Origin: Hymenopus coronatus
Taxonomy: Eukaryota; Arthropoda; Insecta; Mantodea; Hymenopodidae
Direction: 5' to 3'
Assembly: GCA_030762935.1 (NCBI GenBank)
Contig: CM060897.1
Coordinates: 115,533,676-115,597,675, forward strand
Length of the DNA: 64,000 bases
Shown: positions 44,666-56,831 of the stretch, piece after piece
How positions within the stretch are numbered: position 1 is the first letter of the stretch
Layout of the letters: every line of letters begins with the position of its first letter
Made by a program: the position numbers and the translations under genes
Notes under the pieces: generated by a model
Database searches by the model: none
What the model was told of the DNA's origin: nothing
The model's input: only the letters and a program-made list of their open reading frames with translations

Positions 44666-44906
44666 AGCCAAATAGAGACTTCATGTACACAATACATGCA
44701 TCTTAGGAAACAACAAAAATGAGTATTTCATCGTAAATTATTTGAACTCCTTTGGCATTTCCTCGTTGTTCAAGAAATGAAAACTGCTTGTCTTATAAGT
44801 CCTTCGACTTGTCGGGTAACAAACTAAGTACGGCTTTTTTTAACATAATCTAAAATGTTATTTGGGAATACCCATTTTCATTCATTTATTGGTTTATTTT
44901 GTGCAG
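44666..44906. other. No gene seen
   Basis: Short AT-rich spacer. Its last 30 bases are T-rich and could act as the pyrimidine tract for the exon candidate at 44907. Confidence 0.35.
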
Positions 44907-44999
44907 TGTAAACGACCAGAATTGAAAGTGTATATTCCGGCAGGGTTACGCAGCAACGAACAAAGAACTATCTACGTCACGAATAAAATTTTATTTCTC
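44907..44999 (+). other. Weak exon candidate
   Basis: A 93-base block between TTTATTTTGTGCAG and GTAATG reads CKRPELKVYIPAGLRSNEQR then TIYVTNKILFL. It is less AT-rich than its flanks. The donor is weak, the protein is unrecognised, and the frame stays open another 60 bases, so chance is quite possible. Confidence 0.2.
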
Positions 45000-45642
45000 G
45001 TAATGACGACTCCAATAATATTGATATTAATAAGTATAAGAATATTTCAATTAATACTAGGATAGCATAAAAGTTGTTTATTACACCTGGCTTATTAGAC
45101 TATTATTTGCTCATGAGAAATTAGACGTCGCGCTCACAAATTCTCGCCTTATAATATAAATAACTATTATCCGTCCAGCCTTACTTCACCGGTAATATAA
45201 ACAAAATCAACAGGCTACAATGGCTATGATTGGTTGCTGAACGTTTTATTGCTTTACTCCATTACAAAATAGTTCCTCTTAAATTGCCGAGTGAGTACAG
45301 AAATTTCGTATTAAAACATACAATGTGGTCTAAATAATATAGTATGAATAATAAAAGGAACAAAATTTACTAATCATTTAATCATTATTTGTTTATATAA
45401 CAATGCATATCCGTTGTGCAGTTCAACAGCTGCTTCAAGTGAGCAAGTAGTTGCAGAAATCTGTAATAAGGTGAAGTAAACTAAAGCAAGAAAAGAACCA
45501 TTCCTAGTGTCTATAATAGGTTTTGTGAAAAGTACCTTACTTATCCATTAAACAATATTGTTAGCTTAACGGTAGAATTTACTGGGTTTCCGTAATCAGC
45601 ATAAAGTGTGTAACACTTTTAAATTAGTATAATTGTTTTTTC
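45000..45642. other. No gene seen; AT-rich
   Basis: Unassigned. Confidence 0.4.
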
Positions 45643-45860
45643 CTACAAGTTGTGTGTAGGACAGGAGTTAGACAGGTGAAGTCGGACTGAAAAATTCAAT
45701 GCCATAGCCGGAATTTGAACCACAGATCTCCCGGTCTCTAGCCGGTTGCTCTACCACTGAGCTACCATGGTAATTGGTAAACCAATACCAATACATACAA
45801 CATTATAAGTCGCCATTAGTTGAATTTTTCAGTCTGACTCTACCCATCCAACTTTTAAGT
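45643..45860 (-). mobile_element. SINE-C fold-back element
   Basis: Starts TTTTTCCTACAAGTTGTGTG. The tRNA-like head reads on the minus strand CCATGGTAGCTCAGTGGTAG and GGTTCAAATTCC. It is closed by an inverted end (TTTTTCAGTCTGACTCTACC). Confidence 0.7.
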
Positions 45861-46496
45861 TAGTCTAGGTGCGATATCTTGTGCAAGCAGCTTACAAGTG
45901 ACAGTAGAAAAATGCAGTGAATGTGTGTCACACATTGTTCGGGAAGAGTTAACAAAGTAAGATTTGGAGGGAATTGTGGACATTGTTGTTGGCCCATTGT
46001 TAATCTCGATGATGACTGACAGTTCGATTGCAACTGCAACAAATGACTCGCACTCAGAGAGGGACAAGTTTCATCTTCTGATGAGCTCTTCTACTGCATT
46101 AGGGCATTATATTAAAGAAATGTGCTGTATGGTTGTGCAATGTGAATATTAAAATTCGCAAATAAATAAATAACCGTTGGTGTGATGCACATATGCAGTA
46201 CTTCAAACTTTCAAAACATCATGTGTACATTTTAAAAATTTACAGGAGAATTTTACATTCGTACTGAATATATAAGAATTCGCCTACCTGTTTTACTGAG
46301 TTCTATTATACAATAGAGTTAATCATTATATGTGAACAGTGCAAATAGGTAGCTGTTTTTTTTCCCCTACCAAGGTACGCGGTCTTACAATTGCACGGCA
46401 GTCGAACCAGATTATTACGTGCGTTCGCAGAAGAATACATTCTGATTTGATTACATTACCGGTGAAATAAGAATGGATAGATGATATTACTATTGC
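45861..46496. other. No gene seen
   Basis: An open frame of 62 codons at 45964-46152 has no recognisable motif. Confidence 0.35.
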
Positions 46497-46655
46497 ATTA
46501 GCCTACCGTGTTGATTATTTTTTATGCTTATAAGCAACTAAGTAATGAGTCCATGTTTGTGTTGATTAGCATGAAGTAGATAGAAGAATAATATTTTTAA
46601 CAATAATTTGTTATAGAGAGGTAGAGAAAGTAATGTGAATGGATCACATCGGGTT
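46497..46655 (-). mobile_element. Family H 5'-end fragment
   Basis: Only the last ~150 plus-strand bases of a minus copy remain: TGTTGATTAGCATGAAGTAG, TTGTTATAGAGAGGTAGAGA and GTGAATGGATCACATCGG. Confidence 0.7.
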
Positions 46656-47357
46656 TGTTTAATAGCACCGCGAACAGACAGAATTGTTACTGGGTTATTT
46701 TAGCAGGAATAACCTGTTCCGTAGGTAGCGCATTCAGAAATAATGAGACGAGTTGGAAGATCCCATTAACAAGAGAAAGTGTTACAGGGTCAAAAGTGTT
46801 CACAAATATCGCCCTCTGGAGCCTATTTAAGGGTAACTAATTATCTTGTTACAGCGTTTGATATATCACTACCCGTGATTAATCTGGTGGTAATTTTTTG
46901 CACCAATGCAGAAGGGAAGGATTAGCCAATCTGGCACAAAAATGCCACGAGATCTGTTGGTGCCGATAAAAAATCCAGAGAGGCATTTGGGTCACGCGAG
47001 CGGGATCAATGTAAGCAAGGAGTGACACGCGTGTCGCAGCACCGGTGCATACGATACGGATAATTAGAGGAAAAGGGACTGAAAGAAACCTGTGTTCGAT
47101 TAATAGCTCCCAAAAGGGAAATGCCGAGCACTTTAGTTGATACCATCTGTCAACAAGCACACCGGGACCTGCGCAGTTAGTGCTACAGAAATAAATCGCT
47201 TATAAAAATAAAAACAAACTTGGCTAAACATTGGGGCTAATAGATTTCCCATGTAAACTGTCAAAGAAGAAAATTAGGCATAACGTATGCTTATGCAATT
47301 CTAGCATGAAATAGTTTTGTGACCCTATAAATGGAATACTAATTGCGGCACTGGTGG
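46656..47357. other. No gene seen
   Basis: About 0.7 kb, less AT-rich than its surroundings. A 93-codon frame on the minus strand (46879-47160) shows no recognisable motif. Confidence 0.35.
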
Positions 47358-47615
47358 CACTAAATGAAAATGAAATGAAATAGAGTTTTATTTATTGATG
47401 CTCTTTAACTGCTGTGGTTCTCAGCGTCACATTCTATACTGGGAGTGAAAGACCGCTTAATTTTGCTCAGAGGCCTCTTTATCAGGCTTGAAATTATTTT
47501 ATATGCCGAGTGTCTACGACATGGGACCAACAGCTTTACTTCCCTTCCGAAGGACTTTTACACCAGAAAAACTGCATCGTCCTCCTTGGCTTTATGAAGT
47601 TAGCATGGTAACCAT
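47358..47615 (-). mobile_element. SINE-D, tRNA head worn
   Basis: The tail ATGAAAATGAAATGAAATAG and body GCTGTGGTTCTCAGCGTCAC, GAAAGACCGCTTAATTTTGC and GGGACCAACAGCTTTACTTC match the copy at 39983. The tRNA-like part beyond 47590 is mostly lost. Confidence 0.75.
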
Positions 47616-48314
47616 TATTTCTACCGGTATTCTTAATCAGATTAAAGTAAAGCTTTTGTGTAACAAGAATTTAAACAACTAATTTATTATTCAAGCTGAC
47701 CAAAATAGGTATTACTTTATACTACTCGTGGAGGAAGGTTTCGATTCATTAAGCTGCCTTGGTGTGAGCACTGCGGACCCCTGGTAATTCTAAGTAACCA
47801 GAAGTACGTTGGTCCAAACACTTGAGCCCCTCCCGAAAGCGAGTTATTCGGATTGGGTTGGTCTCGGCGGGTAGTTGCTCCTGAGATTCTGGGAAATAGG
47901 CTACATATGGACAGTGAGTGATATTAAAACTGCACTGTGACACCCCTCAAAGTCCTACGGCTAGCTTGCTGTAGGCCCGACCAGGTATTTTGGTAGTCTT
48001 CCTTTCGGGACACGTAAAAGTGGTGTGATCATTTCTTTCCTGGTGTATTTGCGTGCCAGAGGAGGGTAGTTAGTAACCCAGGTATTGCCCTAATGGAAAG
48101 TCCTTTGGAGGGTAACCTCCCTGATTTTAGAAGAAACTTAGGCTACGCTTAGATGATCGCAATATACCTTTTATTACAAGGGACACATTACATTTTTGAG
48201 CTAAAAATTTAGATGATGGTAAGTAAGCACATGCAAAGACGAGGAAGATATTATAGTAAATATAGAAATAGAAAGCATTTATTGATAAATTTGAAGAAGG
48301 AACAAATTGATTTT
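47616..48314. other. Unassigned; GC-richer block
   Basis: 47740-48140 is clearly less AT-rich than its surroundings (CTCCCGAAAGCGAGTTATTC). It may be an old retroelement piece, but no protein frame was recognised. Confidence 0.35.
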
Positions 48315-48903
48315 GTTATAGTGACTTGCTCTACCTATTCTGAAAAAAAATGTTCTTACAAAAGCTATTCATCTTACTACTTTTTATTAGTCGAGATAAG
48401 CATTAGCAGAAACATTTGCATTACTTATCTGCTTCTAATTAGAAGTATTGAAGTGCATATACTAGACTAAAGCGATAATTAAATGTTTTAATAAATGGTC
48501 GGCTTATGATGGCCTTAAAATGTCCTTTTACTTGTGTGACCGGGATGAAATAAAGGAATAATACTTGGACACATCTCAGTATTGGATATTTTGAAACCAA
48601 TAATAAGGAACAACTCGGAAATGCTTAGACCTGCAAAAAACATATATGACTTAAATTATGTGTTTAAACGAGATCTACATTTTTTGTGTGGTGAATGTTT
48701 GCCCAACTCTTACAAAAACAGCTGTATATCAAAATATAAATTTCGAAAAATGTTCCATGCAAAGGTTAGTTTGGAGTGGGGAGATTTTTCTGAAAGTCTT
48801 TATATCGCATCCTTGGAGTATACTAATTTTAAATTTCTAGTTTGGTATTTAGTTAAATTTTCGTGTTTGAACTATGCTGTCCACACACACACATACACAT
48901 ATA

Positions 48904-48937
<34 letters not shown>

Positions 48938-49012
48938 CTTTGTTCCAAAAAAACATTTTTTTTTTTACTTCTCGAGTCCTCAAAATATGTGCTTATGGTG
49001 AAATTTATGCAT
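48315..49012 (+). mobile_element. Family H element, both tips worn
   Basis: Runs from TTATAGTGACTTGCTCTACC to TTATGGTGAAATTTATGCA. It has a (TA)n/(CA)n tract at about 48885-48938 in the GT/CA site. The hairpin end is lost. Confidence 0.7.
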
Positions 49013-49599
49013 TTGTAGCATTAAAATTGGATTGTTGTGACGCTATAAATGGGGCATCATTGGCTAATTTTGGAACTAATTTCACAAAACCGTATTCAAT
49101 CTCAGGTTGATCCGTGCAGTAGTCCGTGGTACGTCACAGCAAGAATGCACGCAGGTAACTTATCCTATGCTAATAATCTACATTTCAGAATTCATGTATT
49201 CTTTAATAGTATAATATTCTTTACAAATACCAAAGGGATTAATTAACGCTGATTTAAGCCGTTAAACAGAACTACAAGTCTCAATATGTAATCTGTTTGG
49301 GATATCTGATATCCGGTATTGTTTAGAGCAGTTACTGTTTATATCATTGAAGAGAATTCGTTCACCGTGGTCTGGTTACTTGTCCATGTGTTTTTATAGG
49401 GGATGTAGTAAACATTCGCAACATAAACTTTTTAACGAAGGCTGAAAAAACCGGACTTAACTTAGTCTGTAAGATGGCAACTTATACACGCTGTGTACAG
49501 ATAGTTGTAAGGAATAAAGAGAGATGGCGCCACCATGCTAATCATGGAATGGAGAGTAGAGCGTAACAGATGCAAGTATAAAAGGACAGTGGACCGGAA
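49013..49599. other. No gene recognised
   Basis: Likely includes part of the non-LTR element whose coding end follows, but no frame is readable before about 49600. A TATAAAAG match at about 49577 is not interpretable. Confidence 0.35.
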
Positions 49600-49880
49600 C
49601 AACGCTGCTGCGAATCTACGCCTGTAAGATCTGTGGCATGGTGGCGGACTCCAGTCTGCTGTTGCTTCAGCGGGTACAGAATAGATGTCTCCGGACTATC
49701 CATTTTGTGCCTCGTGGCTTTCCTACGAGATAGCCTCTGCACGAAGCCTCTGGTCTACCAATCTGGAAGACGAGATTAGGCGTCGGGCAACAAAATTCAA
49801 CGAAAGGTTACCATTCCATCGGAGCTTTCGTTAGGTTTATTGGGGATTACAATCACACAAATCACCGCTTCAGGCGATAC
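49600..49880 (+). pseudogene. Jockey/CR1-like reverse transcriptase C-terminus
   Basis: Reads IYACKICGMVADSSLLLLQR, VQNRCLRTIHFVPRGFPTR, stop, PLHEASGLPIW. After a one-base shift it reads EDEIRRRATKFNERLPFH. The LQRVQNRCLR and LHEASGLPxWEDEIxRRATKFNERL pattern is typical of the C-terminal region of jockey/CR1-clade non-LTR reverse transcriptases. One stop and at least one frameshift make it dead, and the upstream domains are missing. Confidence 0.75.
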
Positions 49881-52800
49881 CGGCTTCCCCGCATGGCTTG
49901 CGGGCATCCCCGGTAACGAAGGACCACCTCAAACAGCTGTACGGCTAAGCTCCTTACAATCCTTCAAGAGTTGCTTGGATTCAAAATTAAAACCTAAAAA
50001 TAAACATTTTTGAATAAATTTCACACCAGCGGTGCACAAGGGCCGTTGCACCATGATAGGCAACCGTCGAGGGGCAATGCTTGCCTCCTCCCGTCACTCC
50101 ACAACCCCAACACTCACCTGCCATCCTGCAAACCCCACAATCCCGTCAGAACATGGTTAAGTTCTCTCCGAGAACAGGGCTACCCTCGGGCTACCCTCAG
50201 CCTGTCAACTGCGGTTGAGTTCTGTAAAGAATTGGAACACGTCTAAAACACCATCAGGCTGCTCTCAGCTTGCCAACTGTCGTGGCCAACGCTGCTAGTG
50301 GCACGGTAGCGCGACTCATATAATCTTGATACAATAATCATTATTAATAACTCTTCCCCTTGACCCTGCCTTAGGGTAATTCATGTCGAAGTCGATGACC
50401 CCGTTTTGCATTTGTGCTCTATAGGGTAATACCTGATTGCGTGTCTCGATGCGGTTCCGCGGAGCCTACTAGGTGAAAAGGATCACGTCTACCCGCTACG
50501 AACTCTACCGACGTGCTAGAATTGACCACGATGCCCCGAAGCAAAGAAGCTGGCACGGTGTATACAACAAGGGGTCTCCCCGGATCGCCGGGGAATGTTG
50601 GGTAAGTTTCTTCCATTCCCCGAATGTCCTTCCCTTTATTTCGCTTCGATTGTCATTTCATTCAACGTTTATCCCATTGGTGGAAGTTTCGACGATCATG
50701 CTCGGTGCAGCGTAGCAGGGAGAAAGGATGACCCGACCTCAGCTGTTTGAAGACCGCTCCTAGAGGGGGCATTGGACCCTGTGTGGGGCAGGGAACCCGA
50801 TGTCTCTATCCTGCTGTCCTGATGATTGTATCTGGAAACTGTAGTTACTCAGTCATGGCTGTGTTGTCGCTTCTGATTCCCAGTGTATTCTCTTACCTCA
50901 CCCCTCCCTCCCGGGGACACCCGCTCTTTAGGCGTGGGTACACTCAAATGTATTAAAAATACGCCTGGTGCTGTGATTTTGCTGAAAATGTAAACGTTTG
51001 ACCGGAGACTGCGGCCTTAATTACCTTCTGGCAAATCATACCAGGCAAGTAAGAAAAGACAAAACAGATTGGACAATTTACCCCTTGTACTTTAAGCCCG
51101 CTCGACGCTCCGTCAGTACAGGTTGACTTGTATCGGCAGGGTATTCATTTTGTCAGCACATGTGCGAATTATCTTGGCATTAGAATTCTAGAGAGTAGTA
51201 GAGAGAAAATTTGAACCTAATTTTGTATCACCCGGTGAGAAAAGTGGCTTATTGTCCAACCCAGTTTTGGGAATCACCAGTTCGCAACTCAGAACTTTGA
51301 TGTGCACCTCCTTTTCCCCTTAGTAACGTGGCTTGTCTGATACTTAAGAGCACAGCAAGGCTACATGAGAGACCTCTCCTGAATCAGGAGTAAGCACAAG
51401 CGACAGCCAGCATCCAAATAGGTGGAAGACATGGGCGAAGACAACGCAAAGACGTCGCTTTACGATAAGTATTTCCAGACATATTTTTAATATATTTGGG
51501 TTACATAAGCAACATAAAGTTCTGTGCCGAGTTCCCTCCATCCGTATCCTATTCCTAACAAAGAAGAAATCAGGTGGCCCAAATGTGCCACATTTGACGT
51601 GAGCAGATACACCTTAATGCGTTATAAGCGTTGCAGAGCTCAAAGGGGACATTTCAAGCCTAAACCCGCCAGTAGAGAACTGGCGAGGGCAAATTTTGTT
51701 TTACCCCTTGCAATGAACCGACCCGCCTACCGTCTCCGCTGATAAGCAAGACGGAAAAACTAAGGTTGCTACTTACTGGTTTTAAGCGGAAACCGAAATG
51801 CTAGAAGTTATTTTATAAACTGTTATAGCTAGAGTTTTCATTTTTGTGCTGGTATTATTAGCAATAAAACAATTATCTATACCAAGCTTCAGCACATAAC
51901 ATTATAACACAATTTTGAATCTATTAAATTATTTATATAATTTATGAGCTAAATTCAAAATGTATCTTCTCCGACAGATGTGTACCCAAAGGGTCATTCT
52001 TTAAAATTATATTGTTAATACCTTTGTAACAACATTTCTATTGGAACTTTGATTTGATTGCTAACTCGTATATGGTTTCATAAAGTGAAAAGTAGAAAAA
52101 GTAGGTATGATAATGTTAATTTTTTTAAACTAAATGATGACTAATATAATAATTACAATACATCACTTTAATGAACATATTTTTCTGTACGTAGGAGAAA
52201 ATTTCAGACTTTTAATATTATTTTTATAGGAAAATATTAGATTTTGAATAATGAAAAAGTGAGCTTAAGAAAAGTGTATTTTTTAGAACTATTTACTAGT
52301 TCAACACTGCGGGGTTCCTCCCTCTTCCTGGTTATCTCGTTTTTAGATTGTAAATTATGTTTCTCACAGGTTATTCTTATTTTCTCCGGCTCGGTGGGTT
52401 CCTTGGTGAGCAAGTATCTCCTAATAGGGCGGGAACGATAAAACAAACTTTTTCAGAGATAACACATTTGTATCTTTTAGTATAAGCAATGTATTTAAAC
52501 TGTCACCAAAGGATTTCATAATTTATATACACGTTAAATTTCTATGAAATCATAGCTAAAACTGTATTACGCGTTCACTTACACGAGAAACTTAGATTTC
52601 GCCTATCACGTTTTTTACGCACCTACGTAATCTGTAATACCGAAATACTGGGGGGGGGGGAGAACTACATGCACTTCTATCTAACACGAACTGCACTTTA
52701 CTGTAAATGAAAACAACTATGTTGAAAACTGCGTCTCCGTAAATACTGGATGATTCAAAAATACTTTTACGACGTTAAGGGGATAAATTCCTAACATCCA

Positions 52801-53084
52801 AAAAACAAAATAGGTTCATATAAATATATACTCTAAAACGTTTCGTTTTGGACTATCAATTTATTAATGAAAGTCACATTCTGCGGCTTTCCAACCTAAT
52901 AACTTCATTTATTCATGCTTTCATGGCTACTTGTTAACATTTGTCATTATCCCCTGTAAGCCTAACAGGTACTGTCTAGAGGGAATTCATTCAGAACTCT
53001 CTCCAAGACTTATTAGGAAATATGCCTCTGTAAATAACAAGAAACATGTGGCTTATGCATGATGCTCTAGCTCATTTTAATACC
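49881..53084. other. No gene recognised; GC-richer first 1.1 kb
   Basis: 49881-50290 is probably the 3' part of the retrotransposon. 50290-50960 is GC-richer, with a donor-like GGGTAAGT at about 50600 but no recognised protein. 51000-53084 is ordinary AT-rich sequence with a G run at about 52651-52660. Confidence 0.3.
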
Positions 53085-53370
53085 ATTATTGGAGATGCAC
53101 TGGCTGGTATCCAGCATGACAAATGGATAGGTAGAGGGGGACCAATTCCATGGGCTGCACGTTCCCCGACCTCAATCCTTTGAATTTGTATGGCACCTTA
53201 AACCACTGGTTTGTGCAGCAGACATCCCTGATGAAGAAATGTTTAATGCACGTGTCATAAAAGCCCGAAAAATCATACGACACCGACTGAGAATATTTGA
53301 CATTCCTTGCTTGAACGAGTGCATGCTTAATTAGAAGCAAAAGAAGGACATTTAGATCATTTTCTATAAG
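53085..53370 (+). pseudogene. Tc1/mariner-like transposase C-terminus
   Basis: DKWIGRGGPIPWAARSP is followed, after a frameshift, by SPDLNPLNLYG. Further remains are ARVIKARKIIRHRLRIF and, after another shift, EAKEGHLDHFL and a stop. The string WIGRGGPxxWxxRSPDLNPxxFxLWGxLK, with GGHxxHxL at the end, is a common signature of the DDE transposase C-terminus in insect elements. The Asp of SPDLNP and the final H-rich tail are visible, and the rest of the element is missing. Confidence 0.65.
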
Positions 53371-54834
53371 TGGTACTTGAGTGAAACACCTCCTAACAAG
53401 CCGACCACTGGCAGTAGCGTCTCTTTTTATGAACCAATAGAAATTGTCCAACTATTTAACTTTCAGCAACTTCACAATCTCGCCCCACCTTGCGTTGTCT
53501 TTTATTTAGACTCGATGACGTTCTTTTATACATCTTGGCTATTGTCCCCAAAAACCTTGCGAGAGATTTCTCTTTTATGTGTCTTATGCAGCTTCAGCTG
53601 TATCTTCTCTCTTGTAAACTTATGCTAACATTCTCTAATAATATAATCTTATTTATATTATATATTTCTTTGAATTATCTTGCTTCTTAATTGTTTACAT
53701 CTTCTTGCAGTCATTTGTACTACGTCATCGCTTTAAAATGGTGCCCAAAACATGTGTTAAGCGAACATTGCAAATAAGTGCTTTATAGGTTACTTTAAGT
53801 ACCAAATTGTAATTGCTATAAAGACTCTTTTAAATTGAAATAGCCCCGTTGAGATCTGCAACTCTTTTAACGCACGAAGGGACATCTGCACACGAGAAAT
53901 ACGGGGCAGTTGGGCCACCTGGCACGTATGCTATTTTTGCTCTAACTTCTATCAGAATAAATAAAATAGTTTTGCATTGTATAAATGCTGTAAACGCATA
54001 ATCTAATCAGCAAATGCTGTAATCAGAAATCATGCACAGTTCTGTTTCAGTGACTGAATAATTGCCTCGGTGAAGATATGAGTAAAAGGCAAATTTACGA
54101 GTCAAAACTCTGCGGTGATTTGTTAACTTCCTGAAATTCGTCTGCAAGTCAGCTCGTCAACGGAAATGTAGAGTAATAAAATCCCGTGCTGGTGGTGGAA
54201 AATGCAGTTATGGTGGTCCCGCTCGCATCTAAAACTCGAAACGGACGCCTTTGCGGTGTGTGGTTTTCAGCCTTAATCCAATGAGTTTATCTGAAGGGAA
54301 CAAGTTTTCCGACAAGCAAAGCGAATGTACAGTACACAAAGAAAACCAGAGAAATGGAGCGAGTCCACAGCCCAAAACAAAGACTGGGTTAACAGAATCG
54401 ATGGACTATAAAAGTAGCTAATGCCATTGGTGTGGTGGACGAGAAAGGGTTTAGTGAGGTAGGTGGTACAAAATGGCGCTGCAAAGGGGTGGGGAGGGTG
54501 CGCACTGTACCAGCGTTTTGGCTGCAGTAACGCAATCAGCCATCTCAGGCCGATACAAAGCATGAACTAAACAGAGGGACACATAAAAAAAGAACGTTAT
54601 AGCCTCATTATTTTGAAAGCATTATGTTTATTACCCGACTCTGCGCAAACGTTAATTTTATATCCGTCACTAAAGTTCCACTCCCGATTTTGTAGCGAAC
54701 TGGATATGTTTGATGGGTGTAGAGATTTACAACACAAAGGCAATTCCAACAATTGACCAGCGGATATTTTACAGGGAATCTATATGACGTTGTAATATTA
54801 TCAGGGGATGTAACTATTTTCGTTTACTAGTTTC
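53371..54834. other. No gene recognised
   Basis: AT-rich first half. 54160-54560 is GC-richer, with ACTATAAAAG at about 54409 and AAATGGCGCTGCAAAGGGG at about 54472, which is promoter-like only by composition. No element is recognised. Confidence 0.3.
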
Positions 54835-55837
54835 TTCTATCTACTGAGATAAACATTAGCAGAAACGGTTTTATTACTTAATTTCTTATAAGTAGAAGGG
54901 AAAAAAGGGAATATACTAGGCTAAACCGAGAGTCAAATGATTTAAAATGTGATTACTCTCAGATTCTTTATGTGGCTAGGAGTTGACACGATCCCGTAGT
55001 AGTTTGAAGTATTTTAAAATTGAAACCAATTACAAGAAATGTCTCGAAAATGGCCAACTTCACGAAAGAAATGTATATAATATAAATGGTGTGTTTTAAC
55101 GATATCTATAAGCTTTTTACAGTCCGTTTTTGTCTATCTGTTACAGTTTAAAATTAAAAAAATTCAGATAAATTCATTCAAAATAAAAAGGACTTTAAAG
55201 GCTACTTTCAGAAAATTCAAGATGTGCATTTTATTCGCCATATAAATATCTTTAATATACGGTACTTAAATCAAAATTGTTAAAATCATTTTTGAGAAAA
55301 TAAAAAAAATCGAAATGTTTTCCATGTTTCTTTTATAGCGTCTATTAGGCACCGCAGAGGGTCACACATGGAATGAAGATGGAGCACAGTGAAATGTGAT
55401 GGCGAAAGAAATAGGAGAACCCGGAGATAACCCGCCCCTGCGCCGCTTTGTCCACAAAAATCCCACATGTGATCACTTGCGATCGAACCCAGTCTACCTA
55501 GGTGAAAGCAAGTGGTCTAACTTTTATTTTCCATGTAAAGGGTAGTTTGAGGTGGAGTATTTTTCTGAAAATCTTCCCTTAAGATACTAAACTTAAATAG
55601 CAAGTTTAATATTTTACAGACTTTTTTATATTTGAGTTATCGTGTTCACAGACACACCGACATACATACATACATACATAAACACACACACACACACACA
55701 AGGACCTTTTCCTAAAATGCTTTTTTTTGGATACAGGGGACCCTAAAAATTGTATTCCTGGTGAAACCTCGTATCGAATTTTCAGGTGGAATTCAATGCC
55801 TTTTCTGTACACAATACGTAGTACGTGCAGAGAAAGT
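54835..55837 (+). mobile_element. Family H element, 5' truncated, with SINE-A inserted
   Basis: Starts inside the element (TTCTTCTATCTACTGAGATA). It is interrupted by SINE-A at 55328-55526, has a (CATA)n/(CA)n tract at about 55663-55702, and ends with the hairpin half ACACAATACGTAGTACGTGC and AGAGAAAGT at 55837. Confidence 0.75.
55328..55526 (-). mobile_element. SINE-A with 10-base target duplication
   Basis: TTTTCCATGT lies at 55318-55327 and 55527-55536, inside the family H phrase TTCCATGTAAAGGGTAGTTT. The minus strand has anticodon-like TTCACC, B-box-like GGTTCGATCGC and GGCGCAGGGGCGGGTTATCT. Confidence 0.85.
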
Positions 55838-56831
55838 TCCAGCGATGTTCAATAGCATCGATACCCTGTTTATAGTGAGAACTTTCGAGGTTGGTAAAAT
55901 AACCATCAACCGCAGTTCCCACCTCTTCATTGTTAGCAAATCTTCTACCACCAAGCAATTTCTGCAAGTTTGGAAACAGAAAATAATCAGAAGGAGCTAA
56001 ATCTGGAAAACAGGGTGCATGAGAAAGCAATTGGATCTTTAACTCATTGATTTTGGCATAATGGACGTGTGAACTGGTGCATTGTCTTGATGAAACAAAA
56101 CTTTATTTTTCGCAAAATGCGGCCGTTTTTGCTGGATTTCTTCACTCAAACGCTGTGATAAGCTCGCATAATATTCGCTATTGATTACGTTTCCTTTTTC
56201 GAGATAACCAAAGAAAATTATCTCGCGTGCGTCCCAGAAAACTGACACCATGGCCTTGACTGCAGAAGGAACTGTCTTTGCCTACTCTAGAGCCGATTCT
56301 CCCCTTTAAATCCACTAATTTGATTGCTTCTTCATCTCAGTTGTCAAGTGATTGACCTAGGTGTCATCCATTGTTACGAATCGACGCAAAAATTCAGCTT
56401 TATTGCAGCGAAACATTGCCAAACACTCGACTGAAACATGCTCGCGCTGCTGTTCATGTTCTATTGTCAGCAAACGCGGATACACCTTGTACATAACTTT
56501 ATCATAACCAAATCTTCAGTCAGTATGCGATGTACAAAACTGTTTAAAATTCCTTCAATTTCTTCTAGCTCGCACAATTTCAGTCAGTCATCCAATACCA
56601 TTTTGCGTATTTTCTTTACACTTTCTGGACTGGTAACCTCATTTGTTCAACCTGCGGTGTTCGTCTTGGCAGCTCGTACGCCCGCGCTTAAACTCTACCA
56701 CCCAATATTTCACTGCATATTGTAAACAAAGGAGTAGCCTCCCTCAAAGTAGAATCTAGTTCAACTTTAATATTAATTAGTCTAAGACCTTTCAAATAAA
56801 GTATTGTATCACGATGGCCACTTTTATCCAT
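55838..56831 (-). pseudogene. Mariner-type transposase, C-terminus missing
   Basis: Read on the minus strand from ATG 56831 (MDKSGHRDTILYLKGLRLIN). It continues with TNEVTSPESVKKIRKMVLDD-like linker remains, VTMDD with the first catalytic Asp, AMVSVFWDAREIIFFGYLEK, NSEYYASLSQRLSEEIQQKR, KVLFHQDNAPVHTS with the second Asp, and PDLAPSDYFLFPNLQKLL with the third, then HYKQGIDAIEHRW. The three Asp residues of a DD34D-type mariner can all be seen, but frameshifts and stops break the frame. The last ~15 residues are replaced by the end of a family H copy. Confidence 0.75.

Noticed and set aside
46879..47160. 93-codon minus-strand frame
   Set aside because: Coding-like length but no recognised motif. 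The opposite strand is also partly open, so I left it unassigned.
52651..52660. G run as a possible G-quadruplex
   Set aside because: A single run of G without three further G tracts nearby; not enough to support a quadruplex.
53377..53690. Overlapping hydrophobic open frames after the Tc1-like relic
   Set aside because: AT-driven hydrophobic composition in two frames at once; no start context or family resemblance.
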